This document shows positions 14,450 through 21,992 of a DNA stretch of 36,811 nucleotides, piece by piece. Both the position numbers and the translations under genes were made by a program. How positions within the stretch are numbered: position 1 is the first letter of the stretch; each line of letters starts with the position of its first letter. Source of the DNA: an uncultured Sutterella sp. (lineage in GTDB: Bacteria; Pseudomonadota; Gammaproteobacteria; Burkholderiales; Burkholderiaceae_F). The notes beneath the pieces are model-generated. The model saw only the letters and a program-made list of their open reading frames with translations. It was not told the origin of the DNA and made no database searches. The stretch covers positions 1 through 36,811 of the forward strand of contig URFF01000009.1 in assembly GCA_900546995.1 (NCBI GenBank). Direction: 5' to 3'.

Positions 14450-17059
14450 CGCCTCCTCTTTTAATTCGTATAAAAGATCCAAGGCTTGACGTGGCGAGAG
14501 CTGATCAACGTCTGTTTGACTAATGGACTCACAAAAGGTCGTTAAAGCAGTACTGTCAGGAGTCTCTTCATCGGGGAGTTCGACATGGTTATCCGCGAAA
14601 AGATCCAGTTGTTCATTAACATGCGAACGGCTTTCCAACTCGTTAAGCATATGTCGGGCCCGACGGATGACGCTACCGGGAACGCCCGCGAGCTGCGCCA
14701 CGGCAATCCCATAGCTTTGGCTTGCCGGTCCCTCTTTGACTTCGTGTAAGAAAACAATTTTGGATTTGTTTTCCACCGCCGCCACATGAACATTGGCGAC
14801 TTCAGGTTCGGTCTGAGCGAGTTTTGTGAGTTCAAAATAGTGCGTTGCAAAAAGCGTGAAACTCTTTTTGACATGCGCTAATTCGTGAGCGATCGCACCG
14901 GCTAAACTCAGGCCATCAAAGGTGGAGGTTCCGCGACCGATTTCATCCATCAGAACCAAACTTTGATCGGTTGCCTGATGCAAAATCGCGGCCGCCTCGG
15001 TCATTTCAACCATGAAAGTTGAGCGTCCCCGAGCCAAGTCATCGCTAGCGCCAATGCGGGTCAGAATGCGGTCAACCGGTCCGATTTTGGCCGTTGTGGC
15101 CGGCACGAAACTGCCGATATAGGTCAGAAGCACAATCAAGGCGATCGAGCGCATATAAGTCGATTTACCGCCCATGTTGGGCCCGGTAATGACTAAAAGG
15201 CGTCGCCCCGGCATTAAGATGCAATCATTGGGGGTGTAGTGCTCAATGGCGTCTTCCACAACCGGGTGACGGGCTCCGATAATTTCGATACCCGGTACCG
15301 TTTCCAATGTCGGTCGTACCCAGTTGGCTTTTTCAGCGTGCTCGCTTAACGCCAACAAAACGTCAAGGGTTGCCGCGGCCGCCGCGGCTTCTTGAAGAAC
15401 CGGTACAAAGCGGTCGGCAAATTCAAGTAACTCCGCGTAAAGCTCTTTTTGCAGCTGGGCGGAACGCTCTTGAGCCGAAAGCGCCTTATCCTCGTAAGCT
15501 TTTAATTCGGGCGTGATATAGCGTTCACTGTTTTTGAGCGTTTGCTTTCGGTGATAGTGAACCGGTACGCGGTCGACCTGACCACGGGAGATTTCAATGA
15601 AAAAGCCCTGCACCTTGTTGTACTGAACCCGCAGGTTGGCAATGCCGGTGGCTTCGCGTTCGCGTACTTCAAATTCATTTAAAAATTCGCCGACGTTATC
15701 CCGAAGTTCACGAAGTGTTTTTAACTCTTCGTTGTAATCGCTGCTGATCACATCCCCATCGCGCAATAACGTCGCCGGTTCTTTTAAAAGTGCTGCCGAG
15801 AGTTTTTCGTAAAGCGACGGATCAATGACGAGCTTTTCAAGTTGAGCTTGAATGTAGGCGTTGTTTAAGGGTAGTGCCTCTTCAACAATGGCTGCCAAGC
15901 GTGGTAAAGCGTCTCTGAGCGCAGCCAATTCCTTCGGGCGGATGGATCGCATGGCAACGCGAGTAGCCAATCGCTCAAGGTCGGGCAGCGCTTTGAATCG
16001 TTGACTTAACGCTTCAAAAACGCTTCGCTCTTCTAACAGTGTTTCGATGGCTTCGTGGCGGGAAGCAACTTCTTCGGCATTTCGCAGAGGATTATGAAGC
16101 CATTGACGCAAAAGTCGAGAGCCCATGCCCGTGCGACAATGATCGAGCAGTCCAAAAAGTGTCGGCCCATCATCGCCTCGAAGTGTTTCGGTAAGCTCCA
16201 AATTTCGGCGGCTCGCCGCATCGATTCCCACAAATTGCGATTGGACTTGAAGAACGGGCGGCAAAAGGTGAGGGATACTTTCACACTGAGTGGTTTCGGC
16301 GTAGCCCAGCAAAGCACCGGCGGCACTTACCGCATCTGGCACGTCATCTAAGCCCCAACCGGCCAGTGTTTCCACTTCAAATTGATGCTTGAGTTTGGCC
16401 GCACCGTGATCGGCGCTGAAATGCCAATCGGGCAATGCCGTGATGGTGACGTGAAGGTGTTCTTCTTCAAGTTGTGCTTTAAAGGATTCCGGCACCAGAA
16501 TTTCTGTTGGCGAAATTCGACTGATTTCGCTAGCCAGTTCGTCTTTACTCGTTAGGCAAACATTGAATTGGCCGCTGCTAAGCACCATCCAGGCCAGTCC
16601 CAGACGAGCATTGTGTCGGCCTGAGGCTGGGGAAATGGCTAAAAGCGCCGCATTTTGCTTTTGCGGCAAAAGTTCATTTTCCGTGAGTGTACCGGGCGTG
16701 ACAATTCGGGCCAATTCCCGCTCAAGCGGTCCTTTACTTGGATCGCCGATTTGTTCGCAAATAGCCACTGAAACGCCCAATTTCACCAAGCGGGCGAGGT
16801 ATTGATCCAAGGTTTTTTCGGGAATTCCCGCCATGGGAATGGGGTCACCTTTCGCGTCGGTTCCCCGAGAAGTCAACGTGAGCCCAATCAAGCGGTTGGC
16901 TCGCACGGCGTCTTCAAAAAATGTTTCGTAGAAGTCGCCCATGCGGTAAAGCACCAACGTATCCGGATGCTCCGCTTTGATCTCTAAAAAGCGCCGAATG
17001 GCCGGCGTGTGGCCGGCCAACGGATCGTTTAAATCAAGTTTGGCGTTTGCTTTTGCCAT
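14429..17059 (-). CDS. mutS: DNA mismatch repair protein MutS
   Basis: 876 aa, full length. MutS recognises mispairs and small loops and starts methyl-directed or related repair with MutL. The N-terminal mismatch-binding motif is present (YRMGDFYETFFEDA, with the Phe-Tyr-Glu wedge). The ATPase has Walker A GPNMGGKST (about 626-634), Walker B LVLMDEIG (Asp about 705) and the GRGTSTFDG and FATHYFELTKL signatures. The C-terminal tail (SPRQALDLLYELKEEAKKAL) matches the MutS tetramerisation motif. The gene starts 9 bp after the suhB stop, so it may be co-transcribed with suhB. Its last codons form part of a convergent terminator hairpin. Confidence 0.98.
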   Translation of the reverse strand: MAKANAKLDLNDPLAGHTPAIRRFLEIKAEHPDTLVLYRMGDFYETFFEDAVRANRLIGLTLTSRGTDAKGDPIPMAGIPEKTLDQYLARLVKLGVSVAICEQIGDPSKGPLERELARIVTPGTLTENELLPQKQNAALLAISPASGRHNARLGLAWMVLSSGQFNVCLTSKDELASEISRISPTEILVPESFKAQLEEEHLHVTITALPDWHFSADHGAAKLKHQFEVETLAGWGLDDVPDAVSAAGALLGYAETTQCESIPHLLPPVLQVQSQFVGIDAASRRNLELTETLRGDDGPTLFGLLDHCRTGMGSRLLRQWLHNPLRNAEEVASRHEAIETLLEERSVFEALSQRFKALPDLERLATRVAMRSIRPKELAALRDALPRLAAIVEEALPLNNAYIQAQLEKLVIDPSLYEKLSAALLKEPATLLRDGDVISSDYNEELKTLRELRDNVGEFLNEFEVREREATGIANLRVQYNKVQGFFIEISRGQVDRVPVHYHRKQTLKNSERYITPELKAYEDKALSAQERSAQLQKELYAELLEFADRFVPVLQEAAAAAATLDVLLALSEHAEKANWVRPTLETVPGIEIIGARHPVVEDAIEHYTPNDCILMPGRRLLVITGPNMGGKSTYMRSIALIVLLTYIGSFVPATTAKIGPVDRILTRIGASDDLARGRSTFMVEMTEAAAILHQATDQSLVLMDEIGRGTSTFDGLSLAGAIAHELAHVKKSFTLFATHYFELTKLAQTEPEVANVHVAAVENKSKIVFLHEVKEGPASQSYGIAVAQLAGVPGSVIRRARHMLNELESRSHVNEQLDLFADNHVELPDEETPDSTALTTFCESISQTDVDQLSPRQALDLLYELKEEAKKALAS

Positions 17060-17068
17060 ATTTTGCTG

Positions 17069-17869
17069 TTACTTGATATCGCCGTAATTTTTTTGAACCA
17101 TGGGAAGCAGTTGGCCGAAAATCTTCGGTGTACCGGCAATGATTTGTCCTTTTTCAAGGTAATCGCTCTCGCCCTTGAAGTCTGTCACTAAGCCCCCGGC
17201 TTCCAAAACGAGAAGGGAACCTGCGGCCATATCCCAGCTCTTTAAATTGGCTTCCCAGAATGCATCTAAGCGGCCGGCAGCGACATAGGCGAGGTCAAGC
17301 GAGGCAGCACCGGCGCGACGCAAACCGCTTGTCGACTGTGCGACTTCTTTAAACACTTTAAGGAATGCGTCATAGTCATCGGTACGACGGAAGGGGAAAC
17401 CGGTGCCCACCAAGGCTTCGGCCATCTGCGTGCGTTTGCTCACACGTAAGCGTCGGCCGTTCACAAAGGCACCCACGCCACGGGTCGCAGTGAACACTTC
17501 GTTAGCAACCGGATCGGCAACCACCGCTTCGATCACTTCATTTTCACGCTTTAAAGCGATCGAGACGGCATACTGCGGAAAACCATGAAGGAAGTTCGTG
17601 GTACCGTCCAACGGATCAATAATCCACTGATAGGCGCTTTTTTCAGGACCCGTGATACCGGTTTCTTCTGCCAAAATCTGGTGATTCGGATACGCCTCGC
17701 GCAAAATGTCAATAATCGTGCGCTCGCAGGCCATGTCCACTTCGCTCACATAATCGTGATGCGCTTTTTTGTGCACTTCTAGACTGGCTAAATTGTCCGA
17801 AGCGCGGTTCATGATGGTGCAAGCAGCGCGAGCCGCTTTCAAAGCGATATTGAGCATCGGTGTACTCAT
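17069..17869 (-). CDS. suhB: Inositol-1-monophosphatase family protein SuhB
   Basis: 266 aa. Seen: EET (about 68-70), IDPLDGTTN (about 84-92), which carries the Mg2+ ligands, and WDMAAGSLLVLEAGG near the C-terminus, the three signatures of the family. SuhB dephosphorylates inositol-1-phosphate and similar substrates and in E. coli also acts with Nus factors in rRNA antitermination. GAGGA lies about 11 nt before the chosen ATG (a second ATG, MLNIALKAA, follows four codons later). Adjacent to trmJ in many Burkholderiales, with the two genes divergent; here ppk2 separates them. Confidence 0.95.
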   Translation of the reverse strand: MSTPMLNIALKAARAACTIMNRASDNLASLEVHKKAHHDYVSEVDMACERTIIDILREAYPNHQILAEETGITGPEKSAYQWIIDPLDGTTNFLHGFPQYAVSIALKRENEVIEAVVADPVANEVFTATRGVGAFVNGRRLRVSKRTQMAEALVGTGFPFRRTDDYDAFLKVFKEVAQSTSGLRRAGAASLDLAYVAAGRLDAFWEANLKSWDMAAGSLLVLEAGGLVTDFKGESDYLEKGQIIAGTPKIFGQLLPMVQKNYGDIK

Positions 17870-17984
17870 GATTCGGGAATCCTCTGAAATAATGTCGTTA
17901 ACCGATGTATTGTACTGATTTTTCGAGCGATTATTTCTTCGGTGAGCGAAGAATTTTCAGTTTGACGTTTTCCTACATGTCAAC

Positions 17985-18012
17985 CGGGGCAATACCGAAT
18001 CGTATTGCCCCG
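17985..18012. terminator. GC-rich hairpin after ppk2
   Basis: CGGGGCAATAC (17985-17995) and GTATTGCCCCG (18002-18012) form a perfect 11-bp stem with a 6-nt loop. There is no T run on the minus side, so it is either a rho-assisted end of ppk2 or a 3' stabilising stem. Confidence 0.5.
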
Positions 18013-18036
18013 ATTGATGCGATCTTTTAAAGCAAA

Positions 18037-19218
18037 CTATTTGTTTTTGTGTGTTTTGTTGGCCTTGCGATGTGTGTCAATTGGCAACAAAGCTTGTTCG
18101 CCTTGCTCAAAGACGATATTAGCGCGTCCGACCAAGAGAGGATCGACCGGTCCGATGGCTTCCTCATTTTTATTGGCATAGGGTAAAAGGTGAAGAACGT
18201 AACGCATCGCATTTAAGCGCGCCCGTTTCTTATCGTCACTTTTAACCACAATCCACGGGCACTCCACCGTGTCGGTATTTAAAAACATGTTTTCTTTAGC
18301 CACGGTGTAATCGTCCCATTTCGATAGGGAGGCAATATCCACGGGCGACAATTTCCAGCGCTTAAGCGGATGAATCTTGCGCTCTTTGAAGCGTCGACGT
18401 TGCTCGGCGCGGCTTACCGAGAACCAGAATTTGATGATGTAGGTCCCGTTACGAACCAAGTTACGCTCAAATTCAGGGCATTCCTGTAAGAAATCCTGAT
18501 ATTCCTTTTCGTTACAAAAACCCATCACGCGTTCGACACCGGCGCGGTTGTACCAGGAGCGGTCAAATAACACCATTTCTCCGCGAGTGGGCAAATGCTC
18601 CACGTAACGTTGGAAGTACCACTGACCGAGTTCTTTTTCCGTGGGTTTTTCCAAAGCCACCACCCGTGCGCCACGGGGATTTAAGTGTTCCATGAAGCGC
18701 TTGATCGTGCCGCCTTTACCGGCCGCATCGCGCCCTTCAAAAATAATGATGACTTTCTGACCGGTTTCTTTGACCCAGGATTGCAACTTCAAAAGCTCGA
18801 CTTGAAGTTTAAATTTCTCCTTTTCATACGCTTTTCGGCTTAAGCGATTCTTGTAAGGATAGACTCCGGTTCGCCAATCTTTAACCAGCACATCATCAGG
18901 GGCCGTCTCATCAGTGGGCTCAGCGATATTTATCTTTTCCTGCTTGAGCATGATCCGCAGCAAACGGATCCGGTCCATTGGGGCTTCGCCCTTCAAGATG
19001 GTTTCCATGGCGGCAATTTCATGCATGTCAGCCGCTTCCGTGGTGTCATCGGTCACAATGTCACGAACCTCATCGGGGTTGCGACCGTGAGAGACATCAC
19101 CGCGATTGACTAACTGACTGCGGTACGGTTTGCGCTTGGCCGTGGTTTGTGTCTTTAAATCGGTCTGAGCGGAGGCTAAATTTTTGTCGTTAAGAGTGGT
19201 TGTTTGATCGTTATTCAT
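18037..19218 (-). CDS. ppk2: Polyphosphate kinase 2 (PPK2 family, single-domain)
   Basis: 393 aa from the ATG at 19218. PPK2 enzymes use polyphosphate to phosphorylate nucleotides. Walker A is FEGRDAAGKGG (about 160-170) and Walker B LFDRSWYNRAGVE (about 217-229), with a lid region FKERKIHPLKRWKLSPVD. Only one PPK2 domain is present. Class I (diphosphate kinase) is likely from the overall pattern, but the class is inferred. The first about 110 residues are a polar, probably flexible N-terminal extension common in this group. An ATG at 19224 is also in frame, but it touches the AGG ribosome site, while 19218 has the proper spacing (AGGATGCGC-ATG). It stands between suhB and trmJ, breaking a usual neighbour pair. 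Confidence 0.92.
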   Translation of the reverse strand: MNNDQTTTLNDKNLASAQTDLKTQTTAKRKPYRSQLVNRGDVSHGRNPDEVRDIVTDDTTEAADMHEIAAMETILKGEAPMDRIRLLRIMLKQEKINIAEPTDETAPDDVLVKDWRTGVYPYKNRLSRKAYEKEKFKLQVELLKLQSWVKETGQKVIIIFEGRDAAGKGGTIKRFMEHLNPRGARVVALEKPTEKELGQWYFQRYVEHLPTRGEMVLFDRSWYNRAGVERVMGFCNEKEYQDFLQECPEFERNLVRNGTYIIKFWFSVSRAEQRRRFKERKIHPLKRWKLSPVDIASLSKWDDYTVAKENMFLNTDTVECPWIVVKSDDKKRARLNAMRYVLHLLPYANKNEEAIGPVDPLLVGRANIVFEQGEQALLPIDTHRKANKTHKNK

Positions 19219-19355
19219 GCGCATCCTAAAAGAGAAGAGTGTTTAAGTATCTACTTTCTATTGTGTCACTGCGATGCAACGAACACTATAAGTATTTTGC
19301 CGAGGAAGATATACAATGCTTGCTTTGCATTCGAATTTTTTTCAAGGGGCTGATG

Positions 19356-20165
19356 ATGTCCACTTCCGTTTTGGCCGATCGGGTTCGGTTTGTTTTGGTT
19401 GAGCCTGCGCACCCAGGCAATATCGGCTCGGCCGCACGAGCCATCAAAACGATGGGCTTTCGGGACTTGAGAGTGGTTAACCCGTGGGTCAAAGACTATG
19501 CCAACGATCCAGAGGCGATCGCTTTTTCAACAAGCTCCGTGGATGTGCTCCAAAAAAGCCGGTCCCATGAATCGTTACTCGAGGCTTTGGATGGCGTGGA
19601 TTTTGCTTGGGCGATGACTGGTTACGATCGAGAGTTCGGTGCACCGATTGAACCCGTTCACCAAGTGGCAGGGAAAACCGTGCACTATCTAAAGGAGATG
19701 CCAGGCAGTATCGCCTTTGTCTTCGGTTGTGAGCGAACCGGATTAAGTAATGAAGATTTGGCTCTTTGCCAAGGTTGCGCCGCTATTCCGGCCGATCCCG
19801 AGTGCACAAGCCTTAATTTGGCCCAGGCGGTTCAAATTATGGCCTATGAATTACACATGGCCATGATGGATAAACGCTCTGAGCAGGACGGTCTTTATGA
19901 ATGGCAAGAGCGTTTTGAAGGAGAGCCGTTAGCAGGACCTCAAGCCACGGAAGGCTTTTTTGATCACTTTGAAAAAGCGATGATTCATTGCGGTATTTTG
20001 AATCCTCAAGAACCCAAGCTTTTCATGCGTCGAATTCGACGACTTTTTGGACGTACTCAATTGACTCAACCCGAAGTGAACTTACTTCGGGGAGTCTGTT
20101 CCCAGCTTATTTTGAGTAAGGCAGATCGAGCGGGTAGAAAGTGTGGTGTGAAAAATCACCAATAG
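19356..20165 (+). CDS. trmJ: tRNA (cytidine/uridine-2'-O)-methyltransferase TrmJ
   Basis: 269 aa from the ATG at 19356. TrmJ is a SPOUT-class enzyme that 2'-O-methylates position 32 of several tRNAs. Motifs: VRFVLVEPAHPGNIGSAARAIKTMGF (motif 1), FVFGCERTGLSNEDL (motif 2) and IPADPECTSLNLAQAVQIMAYE (motif 3, trefoil-knot SAM site). The C-terminal extension (MRRIRRLFGRTQLTQPEVNLLRGV) matches the dimerisation/tRNA-binding tail. The frame is open from 19239, but homology starts here and AAGGGG is 6 nt upstream; the ATG at 19353 is an alternative. Followed 200 bp later by tRNA-Ser. Confidence 0.93.
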   Translation: MSTSVLADRVRFVLVEPAHPGNIGSAARAIKTMGFRDLRVVNPWVKDYANDPEAIAFSTSSVDVLQKSRSHESLLEALDGVDFAWAMTGYDREFGAPIEPVHQVAGKTVHYLKEMPGSIAFVFGCERTGLSNEDLALCQGCAAIPADPECTSLNLAQAVQIMAYELHMAMMDKRSEQDGLYEWQERFEGEPLAGPQATEGFFDHFEKAMIHCGILNPQEPKLFMRRIRRLFGRTQLTQPEVNLLRGVCSQLILSKADRAGRKCGVKNHQ

Positions 20166-20300
20166 AGGCATTTTCGATACTTGTGGATGGTGTAGCATTT
20201 GTAGATTGCAGTTTTAGACTAACTGAATATTCATCTGGTTCTAAACGGAAAGGCGCAATTAGCGAGTCGCAGCAAAGCTTTGAAATAGGCATTGTGGCAG

Positions 20301-20329
20301 TTGAAAAATCAAAAATTATCGGATACAAT
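20301..20329 (+). promoter_or_regulatory. Promoter of tRNA-Ser
   Basis: TTGAAA (20301-20306) and TACAAT (20324-20329) with an ideal 17-bp spacer, about 35 bp before the tRNA. The stretch 20166-20300 holds nothing else I can support. Confidence 0.7.
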
Positions 20330-20364
20330 GCCAATCCTCACTGAGCGGTTGGCTCGGTATGTGC

Positions 20365-20457
20365 GGAAAAGTGGCCGAGAGGCTGAAGGCACACCCCTGC
20401 TAAGGGTGCAAGCTCGCAAAACGGGCTTCGGGGGTTCGAATCCCCCCTTTTCCGCCA
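20365..20457 (+). tRNA. tRNA-Ser(GCT)
   Basis: 93 nt including an encoded CCA. Acceptor GGAAAAG pairs with CTTTTCC, discriminator G, anticodon loop CTGCTAA (anticodon GCT) and the long variable arm typical of serine tRNAs; T arm CGGGGGTTCGAATCCCCC. Decodes AGC/AGU. Confidence 0.97.
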
Positions 20458-20469
20458 GTCACGAATTTT

Positions 20470-20496
20470 GGCCTTCCTTCGAGAAGGCCTTTATTT
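20470..20496 (+). terminator. Terminator of tRNA-Ser
   Basis: GGCCTTC (20470-20476), loop, GAAGGCC (20483-20489), then TTTATTTT. Confidence 0.85.
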
Positions 20497-20497
20497 T

Positions 20498-20747
20498 AAG
20501 CAATCCCCTGTAAATACTGCTGTTCTGGCGATTCCGTACGTTTCCGCAAAAGTCTGCCGAAGTCTGTCAAAATCCACTAAATTTCGATTTTAGTATGGCA
20601 ATTGCCATACTAAGAGAAACAATCATTTGGGGTGGCAGTGTGGCAAAGAGAAGATCAAAAGCCAGCGATGTCGCCGTACTGATTTGACAGATACGTTGAC
20701 GGTTAAAGGACTTAAGACGGTATTAAGCTCTAAAAGAGATAAGAATA
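20498..20747 (+). pseudogene. Degenerate tyrosine-integrase start and attachment-type sequence (relic of an integrated element)
   Basis: This gene-free stretch directly behind tRNA-Ser contains three pieces. First, two 10-bp tandem units beginning AAGTCTG (20550 and 20560), like arm-type integrase sites. Second, a perfect 24-bp palindrome (20590-20613). Third, an open segment from the GTG at 20640 reading VAKRRSKASDVAVL that, after a +1 shift, continues as LTDTLTVKGLKT (from about 20684) before a stop. The 'LTDT..K.LK' pattern is typical of the N-terminus of tyrosine integrases of tRNA-targeting islands. The rest of the gene is absent. It is a short match, so this is inference. Confidence 0.35.
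20590..20613. repeat. Perfect 24-bp palindrome
   Basis: TTAGTATGGCAA is followed at once by its reverse complement with no spacer. The zero-length centre suggests a protein-binding operator rather than an RNA hairpin. No regulator gene is adjacent. Confidence 0.7.
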
Positions 20748-20776
20748 CCGCTACTCAAGTACATAATGAGTAGCGG
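20748..20776 (-). terminator. Terminator of the downstream P1 peptidase gene
   Basis: CCGCTACTC (20748-20756) and GAGTAGCGG (20768-20776) form a 9-bp stem. On the minus strand it is followed by TATTCTTATCTCTTTT. Confidence 0.6.
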
Positions 20777-20792
20777 CATAACCGGGTGATTT

Positions 20793-21872
20793 CTATTTGT
20801 TGTGAATCATTTCCATCACTTTTTCAACAGGAAGTGCCTTGATGACTTTACCGTTATAAGTCGGCGTGTCGTTGGCTGCGAAAAGTGAATTGATAATGGC
20901 TTCTTCGGTTGCTTCAATTGTTGCCATAAATAAAGGCGTCATGTCGTCATTGCGAACACCGGGCTGAGCCGGAGTGGCTAATTTTTCCATCGAATGATCA
21001 ACTCGGACAGCTGGGTTTGTTGAGAAGGCGATCACGAAGTCACCGGAGCCGTTGGACGCAATACCACCGGCGTTACCCATACCGAGCCATGCACGTTTTG
21101 CAACACGTTCGAGGTTACGGCTATCGAGCGGCGCATCGGTTGCCACAATCATCATGATGGAACCGTCTGCGCTTTCAATTTCTTTTTGGTAGGGATAGCC
21201 GCCCAAGGCTTTGCCGACTTCTGCGCCGCCAATCTTTAAGAGGCCGCCGAAATTACTTTGAACTAAGACGCCAACGGTGTAGCCGCCCATGTTGGCATCG
21301 AGTTTTCGAGACGCGGTACCAATGCCACCTTTAAAGTTAAAGGCCTTGGTTCCGGTGCCAGCACCCACACCGCCTTCCTCGACCGGGCCGCTCTTTGCAT
21401 TTTGAAGCGCTTCGCGCACGTGTTCAGGCTTAACAAAACGTGCACGGATATCGTTGATCGTACCGTCATTGGTTTCGCCAACCACACAGTTAATGGAACG
21501 AACATCGCCGTTATCTTCAAAGCCGAAGGTGTAGTCAATCAATCCGTCAATGGCCGCAGCCAAATTCAACGTATTGGTTAATACGATCGGCGTTTCAATG
21601 TTGCCGAGTTCTTTAATTTGGGGATACCCCACCATTTTGCCGAAGGCGTTACCGAGAAAGACGCCGGCAGGCACCTTGTGTTTAAAGATATTGTCGCTAT
21701 GAGGAATGATGGCGGTCACGCCGGTGTGCATGCCTTTGGCATCGTCGCTAAGCGTCACTTGACCGACTAAAACCCCTTCAACGTCCGTAATGGCGTTATT
21801 GGGACCGGTCTTTAAAACACCGAAGGGAATGCCTAATTCACGGGGACGGGGTTTGCGTTGAGTTGTTGTCAT
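20793..21872 (-). CDS. P1 family (DmpA/BapA-type) peptidase, cytoplasmic form
   Basis: 359 aa. P1 enzymes (family S58) are N-terminal-nucleophile aminopeptidases that cleave themselves before a Ser; the alpha and beta chains stay together. Known members release N-terminal D- or L-residues or beta-amino acids from small peptides. The predicted cut is at Gly-Ser238 in ESADGSIMMIVATDAPL. Other conserved parts are RPRELGIPFGVLKTGPNNAITDVEGVLVGQV, the oxyanion-type GAGTGTKAFNFKGGIGTASR, and GGIASNGSGDFVIAFST. It has no signal peptide and starts MTTTQRKPR. AAAGGAC precedes the ATG. It is a close tandem paralogue of the next gene upstream, each with its own terminator. Confidence 0.93.
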   Translation of the reverse strand: MTTTQRKPRPRELGIPFGVLKTGPNNAITDVEGVLVGQVTLSDDAKGMHTGVTAIIPHSDNIFKHKVPAGVFLGNAFGKMVGYPQIKELGNIETPIVLTNTLNLAAAIDGLIDYTFGFEDNGDVRSINCVVGETNDGTINDIRARFVKPEHVREALQNAKSGPVEEGGVGAGTGTKAFNFKGGIGTASRKLDANMGGYTVGVLVQSNFGGLLKIGGAEVGKALGGYPYQKEIESADGSIMMIVATDAPLDSRNLERVAKRAWLGMGNAGGIASNGSGDFVIAFSTNPAVRVDHSMEKLATPAQPGVRNDDMTPLFMATIEATEEAIINSLFAANDTPTYNGKVIKALPVEKVMEMIHNK

Positions 21873-21929
21873 AAGAAAAGTCCTTTCAGTAAAAACTTTT
21901 CCATTGTGTCACAAAGTTTGTGAATGATG

Positions 21930-21960
21930 TTAAAAATGCCCCTGATGAGGCAGGGGCATT
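21930..21960 (-). terminator. Terminator of the secreted P1 peptidase gene
   Basis: AATGCCCCTG (21935-21944) and CAGGGGCATT (21951-21960), followed on the minus strand by TTTAA. Confidence 0.8.
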
Positions 21961-21992
21961 CAATGAACTATTGTTTAGAAACAAACGAGAAA

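Noticed and set aside
20107..20344. Two short overlapping frames between trmJ and tRNA-Ser
   Set aside because: Opposite strands over the same bases, no ribosome site, and they run through the tRNA promoter.
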